This document shows positions 35,760 to 58,298 of a stretch of DNA of 64,000 bases, piece after piece. The stretch lies in contig OY365807.1 in assembly GCA_959347315.1 (NCBI GenBank), forward strand, positions 8,094,415 to 8,158,414, written 5' to 3'. The position numbers and the translations under genes are program-made. How positions within the stretch are numbered: the stretch's first letter is position 1; the number at the start of each line of letters is the position of its first letter. The DNA is from Bimastos eiseni. Lineage: Eukaryota > Annelida > Clitellata > Crassiclitellata > Lumbricidae. A model generated the notes under the pieces. That model was not told the DNA's origin and did no database searches. It worked only from the letters and a program-made list of their open reading frames with translations.

Positions 35760-36005
35760 TGGGACGCGGTGGTGTAGCGATATACGTTCTATGCCGTGTT
35801 AGTGGAAGGTCGCAGATTCGAATCCACCTCAAGCCACTCCGTAGTGACCCTGGTCATTGGACAAGTTGATTGCCCAGAATTGTCTGTGAGGAAGGAAGGC
35901 AATGGGAAATCACCTTACCCTTGTAAAACGTGAGTGGCATATAAGCCAATTAACGGACCTGTCTGAGGGCTAAGGACTCATCATCATCGTCGTCGTCATC
36001 AGACA
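35760..36005 (+). mobile_element. tRNA-derived SINE
   Basis: Pol III A box GGTGGTGTAGCGAT, B box GCAGATTCGAATCC at a tRNA-like distance, then a body with GAAGGAAGGCAATGGGAAATC and a 3' tail of ATC/GTC repeats (tcatcatcatcgtcgtcgtcatc). Confidence 0.75.
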
Positions 36006-36409
36006 ATTTTATTACTTTCTATCTCCGTTCTCAGTGCATTCAGTGTTTTTCATTTCCGTTTCACTGTCTTACTCTGAGTTTTCACTCTAGATCTCCTTTC
36101 GCATTTTATTTTCTGTCTTACTCTTAACTTACTTTGGTCAGTTTCGGTATACGTTAGTTTAAGATCAGTCATTCTATTCTCCTTTGATTAAGTTCTGATA
36201 ATTGATTGCCTTCACAACGACCAGAAGTAAACAATTCAACACGAATAAGTTCCATCTAAATACCCAGACGAAAAGAAAATGGCGTACAGTATAAAAATTA
36301 TGCTGCTACGTATACGTATAACTCTAATCGTAATCGTTAACATCTCAAAACTTTTAAAGCGCCACTCGAAAGCCAACAGGACACCAGCTTATTGAATGAA
36401 TCTGTTGCA

Positions 36410-36645
36410 TTCGGTCTGATATGAGAAGATTAAGGTGTTCGAAGATAGTTTCGTATTGACCTCAGATCTGAGGTCAACGCAGAACTACCTTCCTTCCAAC
36501 TGCTTGCTTAAGAAAATGTGATGGGCCAAATGCGTCACATTTTCTCTGTAGGGCCCTGGCTTTGCATAACATTAAGTAGCGTACATTTGGGTAGTCCACT
36601 CATTACAAGTCTCTCAGGCAGTTCTTTATTTCCCATTTTGACGTA
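36410..36645 (+). repeat. Partial third copy of the duplicated unit
   Basis: Matches 33940-34145: GATGAGGTCAACGCAGAACTACCTTCC-type block, hairpin, GGGCCCTGG, CAAGTCTCTCAGGCAGTT. Confidence 0.65.
36511..36545. ncRNA. Conserved hairpin, copy 2 (function unknown)
   Basis: Stem AGAAAATGTGATG / CGTCACATTTTCT. Relative to copy 1, the inner T-A pair became G-C and the next became T.G, so pairing is kept although both strands changed. Confidence 0.35.
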
Positions 36646-38068
36646 GTACTCGTTAGACTGACGTAGTTGTCTATGATTGAACGTTATTAGACGTTGCAAT
36701 CCGAGGGGTATAATCAGATACTCTAAACAATAGACATTATGCTCTCAATCTCTCACTCACTTTAACCGTACTTCTCATTCTTAAGTAATATGTACTGCCT
36801 CTGCTGCGTCCATATTATTTCAGTTTCTATCTTACTTTCAGACTTTCATTCTCATGTTTGTCGTACTTTTTCTCAACCAAACGGCATATTTTCTTCATTG
36901 CACTATATATTAACCAATTTCTCTCTGTGTAGGCCTATCTAATAATAACTTTCTCGGTACACTTGTCCATCTGTCTTCCTATATGTGCCTCCTTATCTAT
37001 CAATTGATGTATACATGTAGATCTGTTTATTCATGCATCTGTCAATCTATCTAATATTTCTTTCTCAGTCTTATCTATCTATTATCTATCTGTCTATGTA
37101 TGTATAGAGGCCTACACATTTATCTATTCAATTATCTATATGTGCATCGATTTATCTAGTTATCAATCCATTTATTTCTCTATCTCTAATTTCTCTCTTT
37201 CTCTGCTTTATCTATCTATCTCATAGATCTGTCTAATATTTAACTATCTCCATTTATCATCTATGACTCTCTCTATTAATCTATCTACCTGTCTGTCTGT
37301 CTGTCTATCTATCTATGTATCTATCTGTCTATCTATGAAGTCTCTCTTTCTGTATCTGCCATGTCTTTCTATCTATCAATCAATTAATCTCCATTTAGGC
37401 CTAGGCCTATCATCTATTTCTCTCTCTATCTCTTACACCCAATCGCTAACCCTGTCTTTTGTTTTTTCTCAGTCTTCAAACTACAAATGTCTCTTTTTCA
37501 CTCTTTCGCTATCGCTGCAGTGTCCGTTCTATCGATCTTTGTTTTCTCTCGTTCAGTAGGCCTATGTCGTTTCCGAACCTTCTCTGGCTATAGTATTTCT
37601 ATGCGAATCATGTCTGTGATTTGCGTCTTTTCGCGTTTTGCCCCAGCGCCAATGTTTGCCTTGCATTTCAATCCAAGTAAAAGCAAATAGCTCAAATTGA
37701 AAATTTCTAAAATTGGCCTAGTTATGGGTGATGCCAAACTTGTGATGACTTTCTACTGCCTGAGAGCTGCAATGAATGGCCTACGGAGACCTTTGCCAAC
37801 ACCTCCTCGTGGTGGTCTCTGGGCGTGCAGTTAATCCAACTGGTTGACTGTATGGCGAAGATTGGCAACAGCACGTTGCCATTCTCTCTCTGTTTTCAGG
37901 ATAGTGTGCTGTGCTGTTACTGCTGTACTATCTGATGGCCAAGCTAGCTCTTAATTTACAGACGGTGGCGACAATATCTTATTTTGGTAAGCTTACTTCT
38001 ATGCGTTAACGTTTCGCAGCAAAGTTATCCATTGTAATGACAATAGGTCTACTAGTAAGTTACTAATT

Positions 38069-38102
<34 letters not shown>

Positions 38103-39392
38103 CCTGTAAGGCGATAACAGTCAATAACTCAAACATCGCATGGTACCGCTTATCTTCTACGATGGCAATTAAATTCAAGACATTTGCATACATTGCACTT
38201 AGCACAGACAAGTCGACATTTCGCCAGTTTCCTTGAAGGCTTTAGCAAACTAAGTTTCAATGAGCATGGTCATGCTTCGGTAAGAATAGTCATGGTTGGT
38301 AGAGTATCATTTTCATTTGTTAACTAATTCTTCAATCTTGCTTATTGTTGCCAGATACAGTGAGAGTCCAAGGAGGACACAGGCAGTTGAGAAGGAGGAC
38401 AAATGAGGACATGCTATTGAATGCTTCACTCCGGAGTGTGAGAGTCTCCGAACAAGCGAGAAAAGAAGTCACATTGGAATGCTGTATGAAATCAATAGAG
38501 GATTTTAATAGTACTAGTTGTTAAGTATTTATTTAAGCAATCAAATCAATTGAACCTTATATTGATCACACACAGTAGGCATACCACCCAACGGGATTTT
38601 CACACAACACTGAATCATCATATGTTCAAGAACTCTTGAAGGGTCGCTATATAAATGCTCAGAATGAATGAATGAATGAACTCAACTCTTTACTCCTTCG
38701 ATCTTCCGCCTTCCAACTCTCGACCTAACTGACATGTCTTGGCAGGCAATCTGCGATTATCTGACCGTCTGGTATTGGCCTTCTTTGGAGTCGAGATCGT
38801 CTCGAGACCAAGACCGCGGTCTGGATACCATATCCCTGCTTTGGACTAGGCTTTTGACTACCCTTTTGATTCGATGCTGCGCTCGTAAATAAGCTGATGC
38901 CCTGCGCTTAGGTGTCGAAGCTTGAAGACTGAAGATCTTGGTAATATCACTCTTTTAAGCGAAAATAATTAAATATGCATTCCACAGATGGCAGCTGCTA
39001 CCTTAGAAAGTGAAAGTATTGATCGATCTCGATTCAACCTGTTATTTTACGAGATTAACTGATTATGACAAAAAGAGGAGACAAGCTGTTAAAAAATAAT
39101 AGCAGAATACGTGTAACCTTCCTTCGACTACATCTGACCTAAACAATCATAACAGGATTACGATTATCGGATATAACTGAAATCACCATCTTCCTAAGAC
39201 GAAATTTACCCGAAATGGCTACACAATATTTCGCATATTATACTCAGTTTTCTAATTTTATTATACAATTTATCGAGCTAGCAGAGAAACTTTATAGTCA
39301 ATAAAGCAGCATTGGTGTACGGGTCATTGAAAACCACGACGTGTTTCTCCTAAAAATGTTATAAGCAATTATATACCCACCTCATCCAATGG
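36646..39392. other. Non-coding with simple repeats
   Basis: CTAT/CTGT microsatellites at about 36990-37440 and (TA)n at 38070-38101. A CR1/L2 3' end with (AATG)n lies at about 38630-38690. GTAAATAAGCTGATGCCCTGCGC (38886-38910) is a dispersed repeat also found at 59907-59935. No gene recognised. Confidence 0.5.
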
Positions 39393-39464
39393 GGTTCCGT
39401 GGTGTAACGGTTAGCACTCTGGACTCTGAATCCAGCGATCCGAGTTCAAATCTCGGCGGAACCT
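39393..39464 (+). tRNA. tRNA-Gln (CTG)
   Basis: 72 nt, cloverleaf complete: acceptor arms GGTTCCG and CGGAACC, A box TGGTGTAACGG, anticodon stem TCTGG/CCAGC-type with loop CTCTGAA (anticodon CTG), B box GAGTTCAAATCTC, discriminator T. It differs only slightly from the vertebrate tRNA-Gln(CTG) as I know it. No intron and no encoded CCA, as expected for a nuclear eukaryotic gene. Confidence 0.96.
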
Positions 39465-42400
39465 TAAATTTTAACAGACGTTATTTCCACAAGCAAGGAT
39501 CAATTTGCAATAAAACATGGGTCAATTGCTGTTAAATTTCAGAACGGTTATAGTGCGCAAGGGTCCCTACCGAGGGCTTAGAATTTTAGACCTGCTAGCC
39601 TTGCATAGTGTCCCATCATCTCATATGGGTCAATTATTTTGGTGTCCGCTCGATAATCCGAAGGTTCAATAGCCCAAAGATTCTATACTCGGACACTAAT
39701 ATAACTAGAAGCAGGATTAATTGATGAAAAGAATGTATGAAACTGGGAGCTGGATTTATATGAAGAGAATCATGCCTAAATGGAAGCCAGATGAATGAAA
39801 AGAATGGTGCAATCCAGCTTCTAACCAAACATAATTCTTCTCATCAATCCAGCAACCATTAAAACCGAAATCTTATCACCTATCGACTGGACACCATGCA
39901 ATTTTCGGACTATCGAACCTTCGGACCATAGGCACAGAACCATTATCTTCAGGTGATAATAATGAGCTCTTATCACTCTCATGTAGAATGTGACTATAAC
40001 TGATGCAGACAAATTCTCCTGATCGAAATGGTTTATAATGCTAACACTCGGTGCAGAGTGTGCGCAGTCCCGATATGGAGAATATAAGAACTACTGATCA
40101 CTAGCACACTGCCTATGAGAAGACAGATGAGGCGCTAAATGAGATGAGAATGATGCATACAATTTCTTGTCATGCCATGTTGGCATTCACTCGGCTTCAG
40201 TCGGTCGACCCTTCGAACGATGAGCGTGTATTAAATGTGACTGGGAAACAATTTTCAGAGCAAACCTCAATCCATATCTCAATTAATAAACAAATCTGAT
40301 ATTTCCCTGCTGTGATTGACAGTCAGCAATAGTAGTATCCACCCGTTTGGCGTCGTAAATCCTACTCACAAGTAAAAAATTAACTCTTGCTTTGATGATC
40401 AAGGAGACGAAAAAAATAATACCTTCGGAATTTCTGTTAGATACGGTTTTTATTCAGATGTATAGAATAACATATGTACACAGTTTAACATGTTCTATTA
40501 TGCAGACATCCATGGCTGAATTACAATATTGCAGATTAATTGCAGAAACGTCATGACAAAACCCCTTCACTTGATAACACGTTAAAAACATATTTAGCTA
40601 GAATACCACATGCCCGCAATCTAATGGCAAATTATATAGCACCTTAACTATAGGTATGCAGCAAATAACTATGCAGAAGTGCTTTTGTTCTGAGCCAACG
40701 ATAGCCTTCCATCCTAACCAGAACCAGTGAATAAGATGTGATCTGTCTGACCTACAGCTGAGCAAAAAATTCCAGTAAAATATGCATTTTATTTATATAC
40801 AACACATGACCAAGTGAGTAACATAAAACAAACGTAGTAATCACTGTCAGAACAAAATAAATTATATATACAATTTAGTTCACTTCAGTCAATTAATACT
40901 GCTTTTAAAGTTCTCCATGCCATCCAAAGATCTTGCTAATTCCACTGGGAACATCATTTTTTTTTCAAACTCAATCTTGCGACAAACTTTACAAACGACA
41001 ACCACCGTCTGTAATCAGACCGAACACATTCGGCAATCGTTTCACAAAAAGAAAGCATCACAAAGTTAGTCTAACCACAACCACAAATATTTCTCCTCCT
41101 TGATTGTCTACAGACTTTTACCAGAATCAAAGTCAGGGAATCACGACTCTCGCAGCCACAGCCGATGATCACTTCAGTCAGCTGCAAAATAGAATTTATA
41201 TAGCACCATGAGGCCCCTCAGAAGCGTGATATTGTAGCAATCTGGTTTGAGCACTCCTCCCTTAACAAGGAGGGTCCTGCTTTCAGCCTTCATCATACGA
41301 TTTACTGTGTCTGAACCTTGTGTAAGTCCTTCCCACAAAACTACCTAACACAAGTGATAGCAACAAAACAAGGTGACCAACCGAAGTCTCTCATCAGCAG
41401 TGACTGATAAAAACAGGCAGCTTAGGTCTGAACTATCAACTCGTACACATGTCACTATCAGTAAGTTTCGACTTATATTATGACAAAGATTGCTTCATTT
41501 ATTGAAAATGAAATTTAAATCAAGTACAGCCTCTTCAGCAAACCCACATTACAAGCGCGAATCAGAAAGTTGAAGTAAAATATTGCACTGAATAAACTTC
41601 ATTGTCCGATTTGCCAAAGGAGGGAGAGTCAGAGGGTTTGGAACCCAGCTTTGCTACAGGGGTGTTGAAATAGTGCAGAATTCTATTTTGACAAATCAGA
41701 ATCTGATGACCCTTGATCTGGGCACAACCGTCTTGGTTTAACTCTTCCCAATGGTCCTGTGAAAACGAAAAATGGATTTAATGCAAAATTTTCTGCAGGC
41801 AACCCCTGTCAACAAAAGTAGCTACATAAATGAATCAGATACTGCTCTTGTTAAAACCTTGTGCCTCAACACCAGTTTCGAATCTCCATTTATAATTTTC
41901 CAAAATTGCACAGAAATGAGAGAAAACCAGAATTAAATCATGAAAAAGCAATTATGCAGACTTTGAAAAGCAGAAAATGGTCACATTCTGAAGGAAAATG
42001 TCTTAGACGCAGAAGTGACATTTGACCAGACAGAGCCGAACAATTCACGCAACTCAAAGTCTCGATCGTGCAACAAGCATGAGAAATTGGTTTTAGATAA
42101 CTAGTTGCACTTACTGATGTATGCAAAAAAGAACAAATCAAACACCAGAAACCTATCTAGGTTGTCAACAACATTGTTGCCATCATCATGATCATTATCA
42201 TCATGAAGAGCAACAACTATAATGCCATGTCTTAAAAGATGATATGATTATGCCATATGGAACATGACCGCTAACCTCGTAAAAGACACAACATAATTAT
42301 GTTGCTCAAGTTTTAAAGTGAATTTACATAAAATTCAAACTAATATTCTAATAACAACAGAAAATGATTCACATTCCACAGGCATGAAGATTCAAATCAA

Positions 42401-42646
42401 TCAGCGCAGTGTAGTTGAAAAACCATTTAAAGCACATCTTCACCTTCATAACTATTCTATTGCTATCACAGTCTTCAGTGGCATTACTATTATTATTTTT
42501 AAAGCTATCATCATTATTATTATCATTAGTATTAATATTTTGATTTCCCACAGAGTGCAACAGCAAAATGATGACACTGAACACAGTAAACAAGTAAGAA
42601 AATATGTTGAATTTCTAATAAATGGTCATCCTGAAATGAGCATTCG
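39465..42646. other. Mostly non-coding DNA downstream of TTBK
   Basis: Holds a satellite fragment (39770-39860), a minus-strand CR1/L2 3' end at about 41185-41235 (ATTTATATAGCACC), (ATT/ATC)n around 42180-42530 and one exon-like minus-strand frame (41562-41756). Confidence 0.5.
41562..41756 (-). other. Exon-like open segment of 64 codons, unidentified
   Basis: Directly after a good acceptor (gttttcacag) the minus strand is open in phase 0 for 64 residues beginning DHWEELNQDGCAQIKG and ending in TGA. It is out of phase with the TTBK tail exon, and I find no partner exon. Could be chance. Confidence 0.2.
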
Positions 42647-42789
42647 CAGAGGCGGCGATCTCGTTTGACAGGCGGGGGGATACCTAATAAGAGGGGCAGG
42701 AAATGTGGGGGACACATGCATAACTTGTTCCCTCTCTGTAAAAGGTGGGGGGACTTGTCCCTCCGACCTCCCCGTAATCGCCGCCCCTT
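42647..42789. mobile_element. hAT-like MITE, family B (143 bp)
   Basis: Ends CAGAGGCGGCGAT and ATCGCCGCCCCTT. Near-perfect 8-bp duplication AGCATTCG / AGCACTCG. Same length as the copy at 56805. Confidence 0.85.
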
Positions 42790-42924
42790 AGCACTCGCAA
42801 CTGGGATCATGAAGCGATGTCTTCCCATATTCAGAATCACATGATGAATGATTTATCAGTAATACCTCATCATGCATAACAGATCAACATGAACCATACA
42901 ATACGCATAATTCTTCAAGAACAA

Positions 42925-52079
<9,155 letters not shown>

Positions 52080-53940
52080 CTCCGACACTACACGCCAAGT
52101 CTCCCGAAGGCACGACTATTCCACATCGAGAATCTCAGTGTCTGCAGAAGCTTCAGAACACAAAACCAAGTACATGGAAAATCAGAAGTATATACTGCAG
52201 CGCTTCAAGTAGCTCAGGAAAATGAAATTCTGTTATGTTCTTGAATGCCTAGGAACAGCTGGATTGACACATTGACAATGCTAATGATAATAAACTCAAA
52301 GTCTAGTTTGAGGAGCCCACATCACTTTAATAAAGAAATAGCTTGAAAATGCGTGGGGACGGGCTTCAAATTCCTGCGGCCAAGTTAAAACAAATTCTGC
52401 TCGATTTATTTCGGATCCGCGGCAAACGATGACAACGTCACTATATTTTAATTGTTTACCGATTAATAGTGCAGCTATTCACGTGTGAGACTTATTCTGC
52501 TGGTTGATGTTGTACTTGCCAGCGTGTTTAGACTTGGCCCGGGATGCAGACTGCTGGTAGGCGCTGCCGTTCAAAACCCTTAAATCCCTAGGAATGGTTG
52601 TTCACACGACGGAACTGATTCACCCCAACATACCTTAACTGCAAACTTGTCACTGTAGTCCGTCAGTCTTCCGAAAGTGATTCACTTTCCATCGATTACC
52701 ACTGATTCAGAAACTTACGAAAAAACCTTAAGCGTAAACAGATTTACCTCGTACAACAATAAACACGAACTTTAAACAAACTGCAGCGATCTCATCATAA
52801 TTAATCAGTACTTTTCTTTTTATTTAAAGTTCTAATTTTGTAAGCGGCTACATTCTATACGTAGCTCAGTTTTCATTGCCTCATCATTACATTCCTGTTC
52901 GCTTTAACCGACCATCTTTGTTTTGGCTGAAATCGAGTGAGTAAATGAGTAAGTGGTCAACAGAAATATAGCGAGACCACACGTACGGTAAATTTTTCAG
53001 ATTATTTGCGTTCCTTAAATTATTTGGCTACAAATTAAAAAGCGAGTCATATTCACACTGCCTGAAGCAGCCTGAGGCTAATAGACGACGACCGAAGTAA
53101 AATGCGGAGCCATGTATATTATGCAGATGTTTTTCAACAACGTTTACATGTAGGCCTATGCTTACTTTCTAGTCAAGTCATCTGGCGAAATCTAAATTCT
53201 GTCCTTCGCTTCCTATGATTCCTATCGCCAGTCTAATCGATCGCAATTGAAAAATCAAGTTTTATACAGCGCCGACATTAGAAGTCGCAGGAGCAGCTAA
53301 TTCACAGACGCGTAACTGAAACAAAATCGAGAGTCAGATTGAGTGGATCGATCGAGATCCAAAGAGTCAGGTAGGCTGTCAGACGATTAAGGCGGACGTG
53401 TTCCGGCCCGCCGAGAGATGGTAGAGTGGCAAATGCCCATCAGAGGCCCGGTGATTTTAGAGGTCCGGGCCAGCCCCTATGAACTTATGAAAAATATTAT
53501 TATCAGTTTAAAGTGGCAGCTCCACCTTGCAGTTTAACGTTAAACCAGAGCCGCCCATTTAATGAGTACGCTTGCCAATCATATCGAACCATCAGAACAC
53601 TATAGAGGTTTAGCAGTTGGGACTGTGGCCGTCGATTGATTGGTCAGTTACGGAACAATGAATTATTAGCTTTGTGCCTCTCTTTCAATGGACGCACTAT
53701 CCGAGGTAAAAACGTAGTTCATTTGCATTTCAATTATAATATGGGTCTCGCAAATAACATATACACAGACACAGACGCACGCACGCACATAACATACGGG
53801 TCACATAGCACGTAGGTCAGTCCATCTGAATAGGGTGAAAGAGGCAGGGAGACGGCAGAGTATGACGCACATGGCATTCAGATTGGACATAACAACAGAA
53901 AGGTGTAGAGAACAGGGCACATAATCTTGCATTGCAAGAC
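52080..53940. other. 5' flank of TTBK, no gene recognised
   Basis: Likely includes the TTBK promoter and 5' non-coding exon, but I cannot place them. (GACA)/(CGCA) short repeats occur near 53765-53790. Confidence 0.4.
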
Positions 53941-53943
53941 AGA

Positions 53944-53945
<2 letters not shown>

Positions 53946-53993
<48 letters not shown>
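53946..53993. repeat. (AT)n microsatellite
   Basis: About 48 bp of pure AT. Confidence 0.97.
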
Positions 53994-53994
<1 letters not shown>

Positions 53995-54038
53995 GTCATA
54001 TAAGATACAATAATATACATCAGTCCTTCGCGAATAAC

Positions 54039-54505
54039 ATACATGCATGCATGCATGCATGCATGCATGTATGTATGTATGTATGTATGTATGTATGTAT
54101 GTATGTATGTATGTATGTATGTATGTATGTATGTATGTATGTATGTATGTATGTATGTATGTATGTATGTATGTATGTATGTATGTATGTATGTATGTAT
54201 GTATGTATGTATGTATGTATGTATGTATGTATGTATGTATGTATGTATGTATGTATGTATGTATGTATGTATGTATGTATGTATGCATGCATGCATGCAT
54301 ATATGCATGCATGTGTGTATGTATGTATGCATGTATGTATGTATGCATGTATGTATGCATGTATGTATGTATGCATTGTGTATGTATGCATGTATGTATG
54401 CATGTATGTATGTATGCATTGTGTATGTATGTATGCAATATGGATGAATGGATGCATTGTGTATGTATGTATGCAATATGGATGAATGGATGCATGTATG
54501 CATGT
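54039..54505. repeat. (ATGT)n tetranucleotide array with ATGC variants
   Basis: About 470 bp: ATGC units at 54039-54068, about 215 bp of nearly pure ATGT, then interspersed ATGC/ATGT/ATGA variants. Because the unit has no stop in any phase, all six frames are open; the long Cys/Met/Tyr/Val or His/Ile/Thr/Tyr ORFs are not genes. Confidence 0.97.
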
Positions 54506-54509
54506 ATAC

Positions 54510-55995
54510 ATCACGTGAATGCATGCCGAGGCGCAGTCTATCAAGAAGTTATCGCTTGGTAATCGAAGCTATTATTGTCAGTGTTGCCTACATGTAGACT
54601 GACCATTTCAGATACAGCTGGCTGTCTATACCCCGCACGAATGAATGCATACCCTGTTTGATGCCAAATGCTAATGTGCTCTGAATATACTATAAGGTAG
54701 AGAAGGAACCGCGACAGGATGTGTTGTAATCGCCGCTCTTATTGCGCACAATTGAAGAGCTCATTCAGCTGTCAGTATACGTAACGGAACGCATTCATCG
54801 CTACCGTAAATATGTGAGTTAAAGTAATGGAATTTGTCAAAATAAGTGTGGTCTGTCCTGGGACTAATATGGTCCCAGGGCTGTCCCCGTCTTCGGCTAG
54901 ACGACCGATCGTTTACGGTTCGCGTTGTCCTTCGGTTGGTGGGTGACCAAAGAGAGGATTGGAAGTTATGCTCACACTGCAGTTATATTATTTTACGGTG
55001 TGGTCTACTGAGTCTGATAGTCTAGTAGGGCCTACATTGGGCATACTACAAAGTCATATCAGATGACGTTTGCTTGGGATGAAACCCCATTCAATTCACG
55101 GCAGCTAATAGCAATCACACTACTTAAATTATAGTCATAAAGCCCCAACAAGCGAAGTAACAGGATTCAGCTTATCATAAACGCTCAGTCAAGACTAACT
55201 AGATAGACATGCTGGCAAGGACCAATGTACACATGCAGAATCGGTTCCACGTCGATCGTAATCTCAGGAACCCATATTCCCATATGGTGCCCACATTGAG
55301 TGATTCGAGTCCATGGATATCATGGCAAGAGTTTTTTGAAAACCACTGAGTAAGAAAAATGGAAGGAAATCAGTTATAGAAATAGGATATGGTCAGTACG
55401 ATGGAGAGTGTAAAGTTTAGTTGTCCCAAATACAGGGTATGCATAATTGCATATAGTTGATCCTATGCTAATGCTATAAATTCCTGTAATATTCGCTTGT
55501 TCATACAAAATGTAACGCTGACCTTTAACAAGAGCAACAAAAGAACATAAAACAATTGTTATTCGTATCAACATAAAGAGTTATTATGCCACATCATCAC
55601 AGCTTGCCATAACTTACATATCTAAACAATAATATGGTCAATCGAAAATATCATAATAGCAACTCAGGCGTAGAAGTTATTTACCTTATGACTGTTAACA
55701 TTTGAACATAATTGCAAACTTTTACATGTATATGGAACACAACTGGTGTTTAAATTGTTCAATATATTGCTTGGTGTGATGTAAGGCTTTGATCAGTCAA
55801 TGTCGATGCAGTCAAAGACAACAATTTAAAATAAGGTTAAAATAATAACGATTTATATTAAAATGTAAACAAATACAATATTTTCTGCTGGAGTGGGATT
55901 ACATAAGCAGTTTATGAATAGTTCGTTGAGAATATCACAGCCTGAAATTGTTTGAGAAGAACTTTGTGAGATTTAGCACAGAGAAGTTTCTTCAC
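54510..55995. other. Non-coding, 3' flank of the RIN-like gene
   Basis: No gene recognised. Confidence 0.45.
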
Positions 55996-58248
55996 TCAAT
56001 TCAAAGTTTGTTGCAGATTCCTTGGCCAGATGAACTTGGCATTAACTCTTTTGTAGATGAGACGAGATGCAGAATCAGCCGTTGATGCTTTCATCTTCTC
56101 AGCCAATAGAAACTCTGAAATTTTCATCAGGTCCGACGACAGGTGGATCTCTAGATGTAGCAACATAAAACATTACCCAATCTAATACATCCATGTTCAA
56201 CATATGTTAGACCAAAACCGACTGGGATAAATAAATGAATTCGTTCATCTTACATACGCTATGAGCACGTGAGTCAGCTAGTACATCACATCAAGTCTTT
56301 AGAAGTGAAAATGAAATTTCTGCAGCTATTATTCTACTATTAATTTTAAGCTTCTTCCTAACACAGGCATCTGGAGGAGAAAGGGGTATTTGCCCCTAGA
56401 TTATTCACACATTTAAAAAAAAGTTGTTAATCGTGGTTTATAACAATGAATAGCTATGATTTTTCCAAATGATCAGTTTTATCCAACATAGTCAGGAGAT
56501 AAAACAAAATGGAAAGGGGCAGATATGTACAAAAAGAACTCACCAATTCCCTGATCAGTTAGTAGAAACAAACCGTAGTCCTGAGGGTTTGTCACCTTCA
56601 TCTTATATGCCACAATGTCACCTGAAGATTGAATCAAACACAAATACTATTCAATGACAAAAATATTATTTTTTATCTATTCTGAAATTTTATATCGCCC
56701 TTCCAACAATTTTTTGCTCAGAAGTGCACTTGCCTCGACGGCGCAATTGCAATTGTACTGCAGAGCAATTGGGTGCGAAGGACTTACTCAAGGTCCTTAC
56801 ACAGCAGGGGTGGCGATCCCAGGGGGTTGAGGGGGATAAGTTCCCCCCACCTTTTACAGATAGGGGACACGTTATACGTATGTTCCCACATTTCATGCCT
56901 CTCTCATTGGGTGTCCCCCCACCTGTCAAACAAAATCGCCGCCTCTGCTACACAGTGATGCCTCGGACGAGGGTAGAACCCACGCATTCAGCCGAGTGTT
57001 ATGGGCCGACCACTCTATCCAATCGACCACCATGCCACACTAATGGATGGATCAGAGAAAGATAGTTGCCTACATGTTCAGAAAAGCTCATAAACAAATG
57101 AAAACAAAACGTATGAAAGAGAGTCAGTTCAGCGCATTTACTTTGATCAACGTTAAGTGGGCGTATTTAGGGCGGATTTATGTGCTCAAACGCCAGAAAT
57201 AAATATTGCCAAAAAATAAAACTTTCTAAAATTGACCATGCGCTCTGCGACAATGTTCAATAGAAAACCCCAAAGTATCGGAACACTCCGAAATTGTTTC
57301 CTGGCTATGCCCTTGGTTCCAGTGTACACACAACGTAAATCTTATTAGACAAATGACCTACATATATCTCTTGTCACTGAATTCGGACGGAGTGGAATTC
57401 CGACGTTGATCACATTGTTGTACTTCTCATCGGGAATGTAGACAGTCAACAGCACATCACTGAGAATAGCCTGATGAAAAATAAAGAAATCACATGAATA
57501 ATCTATGATACATTGGGGTCAAAATTAATTATTAAAATCTCTCAAGAATAGTCTGGAAAAAAGAAACTAAATAATTCCGAAAAACCTGGGATAAAAATAA
57601 ACAAAACAAAATTCCTCTGAATATCCTGGGACAAGAAATGACCAAACCAATCACTTGGAACACACTACTAAATGCACAAGTCACAAGTGAATGTTTCGTT
57701 CACAAATCTACAGAAAAAGATTTAAAAAAATATAATGCAATGCTTTGTTTGTGGCGGTCATCACCGAGTAGTTTCCCTTCATTAGGCAGACAGACAATGA
57801 TCTTCTTTAGGACAAATTAAGAAAGTCGATTCAGTTTATGTGCAGGACGACATATGTATCAGTTTCTGAAGTCAAACATACAGCTGAGTAGGAATTTGCG
57901 TTGTTGTTTGTTGCCAACGATCTATTCTTGTTCATGTTCTTGATCAGTTCAACTGCACAGCTGAAGAGCCCCAGATGGTATCTGTCCTCTGATGTCACTG
58001 ATGACGATGTGGCCATCAACCCCTGCATGTAGTCAAGCTCTATCGGGGCAGAGATGAAACTCTTTTCAAGCAGAACGTAGACTAAGCTGGATACAAGGCC
58101 TAGTAGCACAAGAAAGAAATTATCAGGTCAAGAGAGTGATTCAACTTCATAACAAGAAGAAAATATATTAAAATTTATTAATTTATTAATTTATACATGA
58201 AACAGCTTAAAAGTGTCCCTAAATGAATGAATGAATGAATCAAGATTA

Positions 58249-58298
<50 letters not shown>

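Larger units (their letters stand above)
33940..35760 (+). repeat. Duplicated unit, copy 2, interrupted by a MITE and a minisatellite
   Basis: Shares with copy 1 the ATGACTG...CTCTGAGGTC block, the AGGCAATTTGAGCTTCAGA block, the donor at 34899 (AG|gttagt), the GATAATGAAACACA block and an exon-like segment 35565-35700 (acceptor ttttttag, donor gttaag). Its front part (33940-34140), with a hairpin, recurs at 36410-36640. Confidence 0.6.

Noticed and set aside
53817..54562. Long ORFs on both strands rich in His/Ile/Thr/Tyr or Cys/Met/Tyr/Val
   Set aside because: They are produced by the ATGT tetranucleotide array, which has no stop in any frame.
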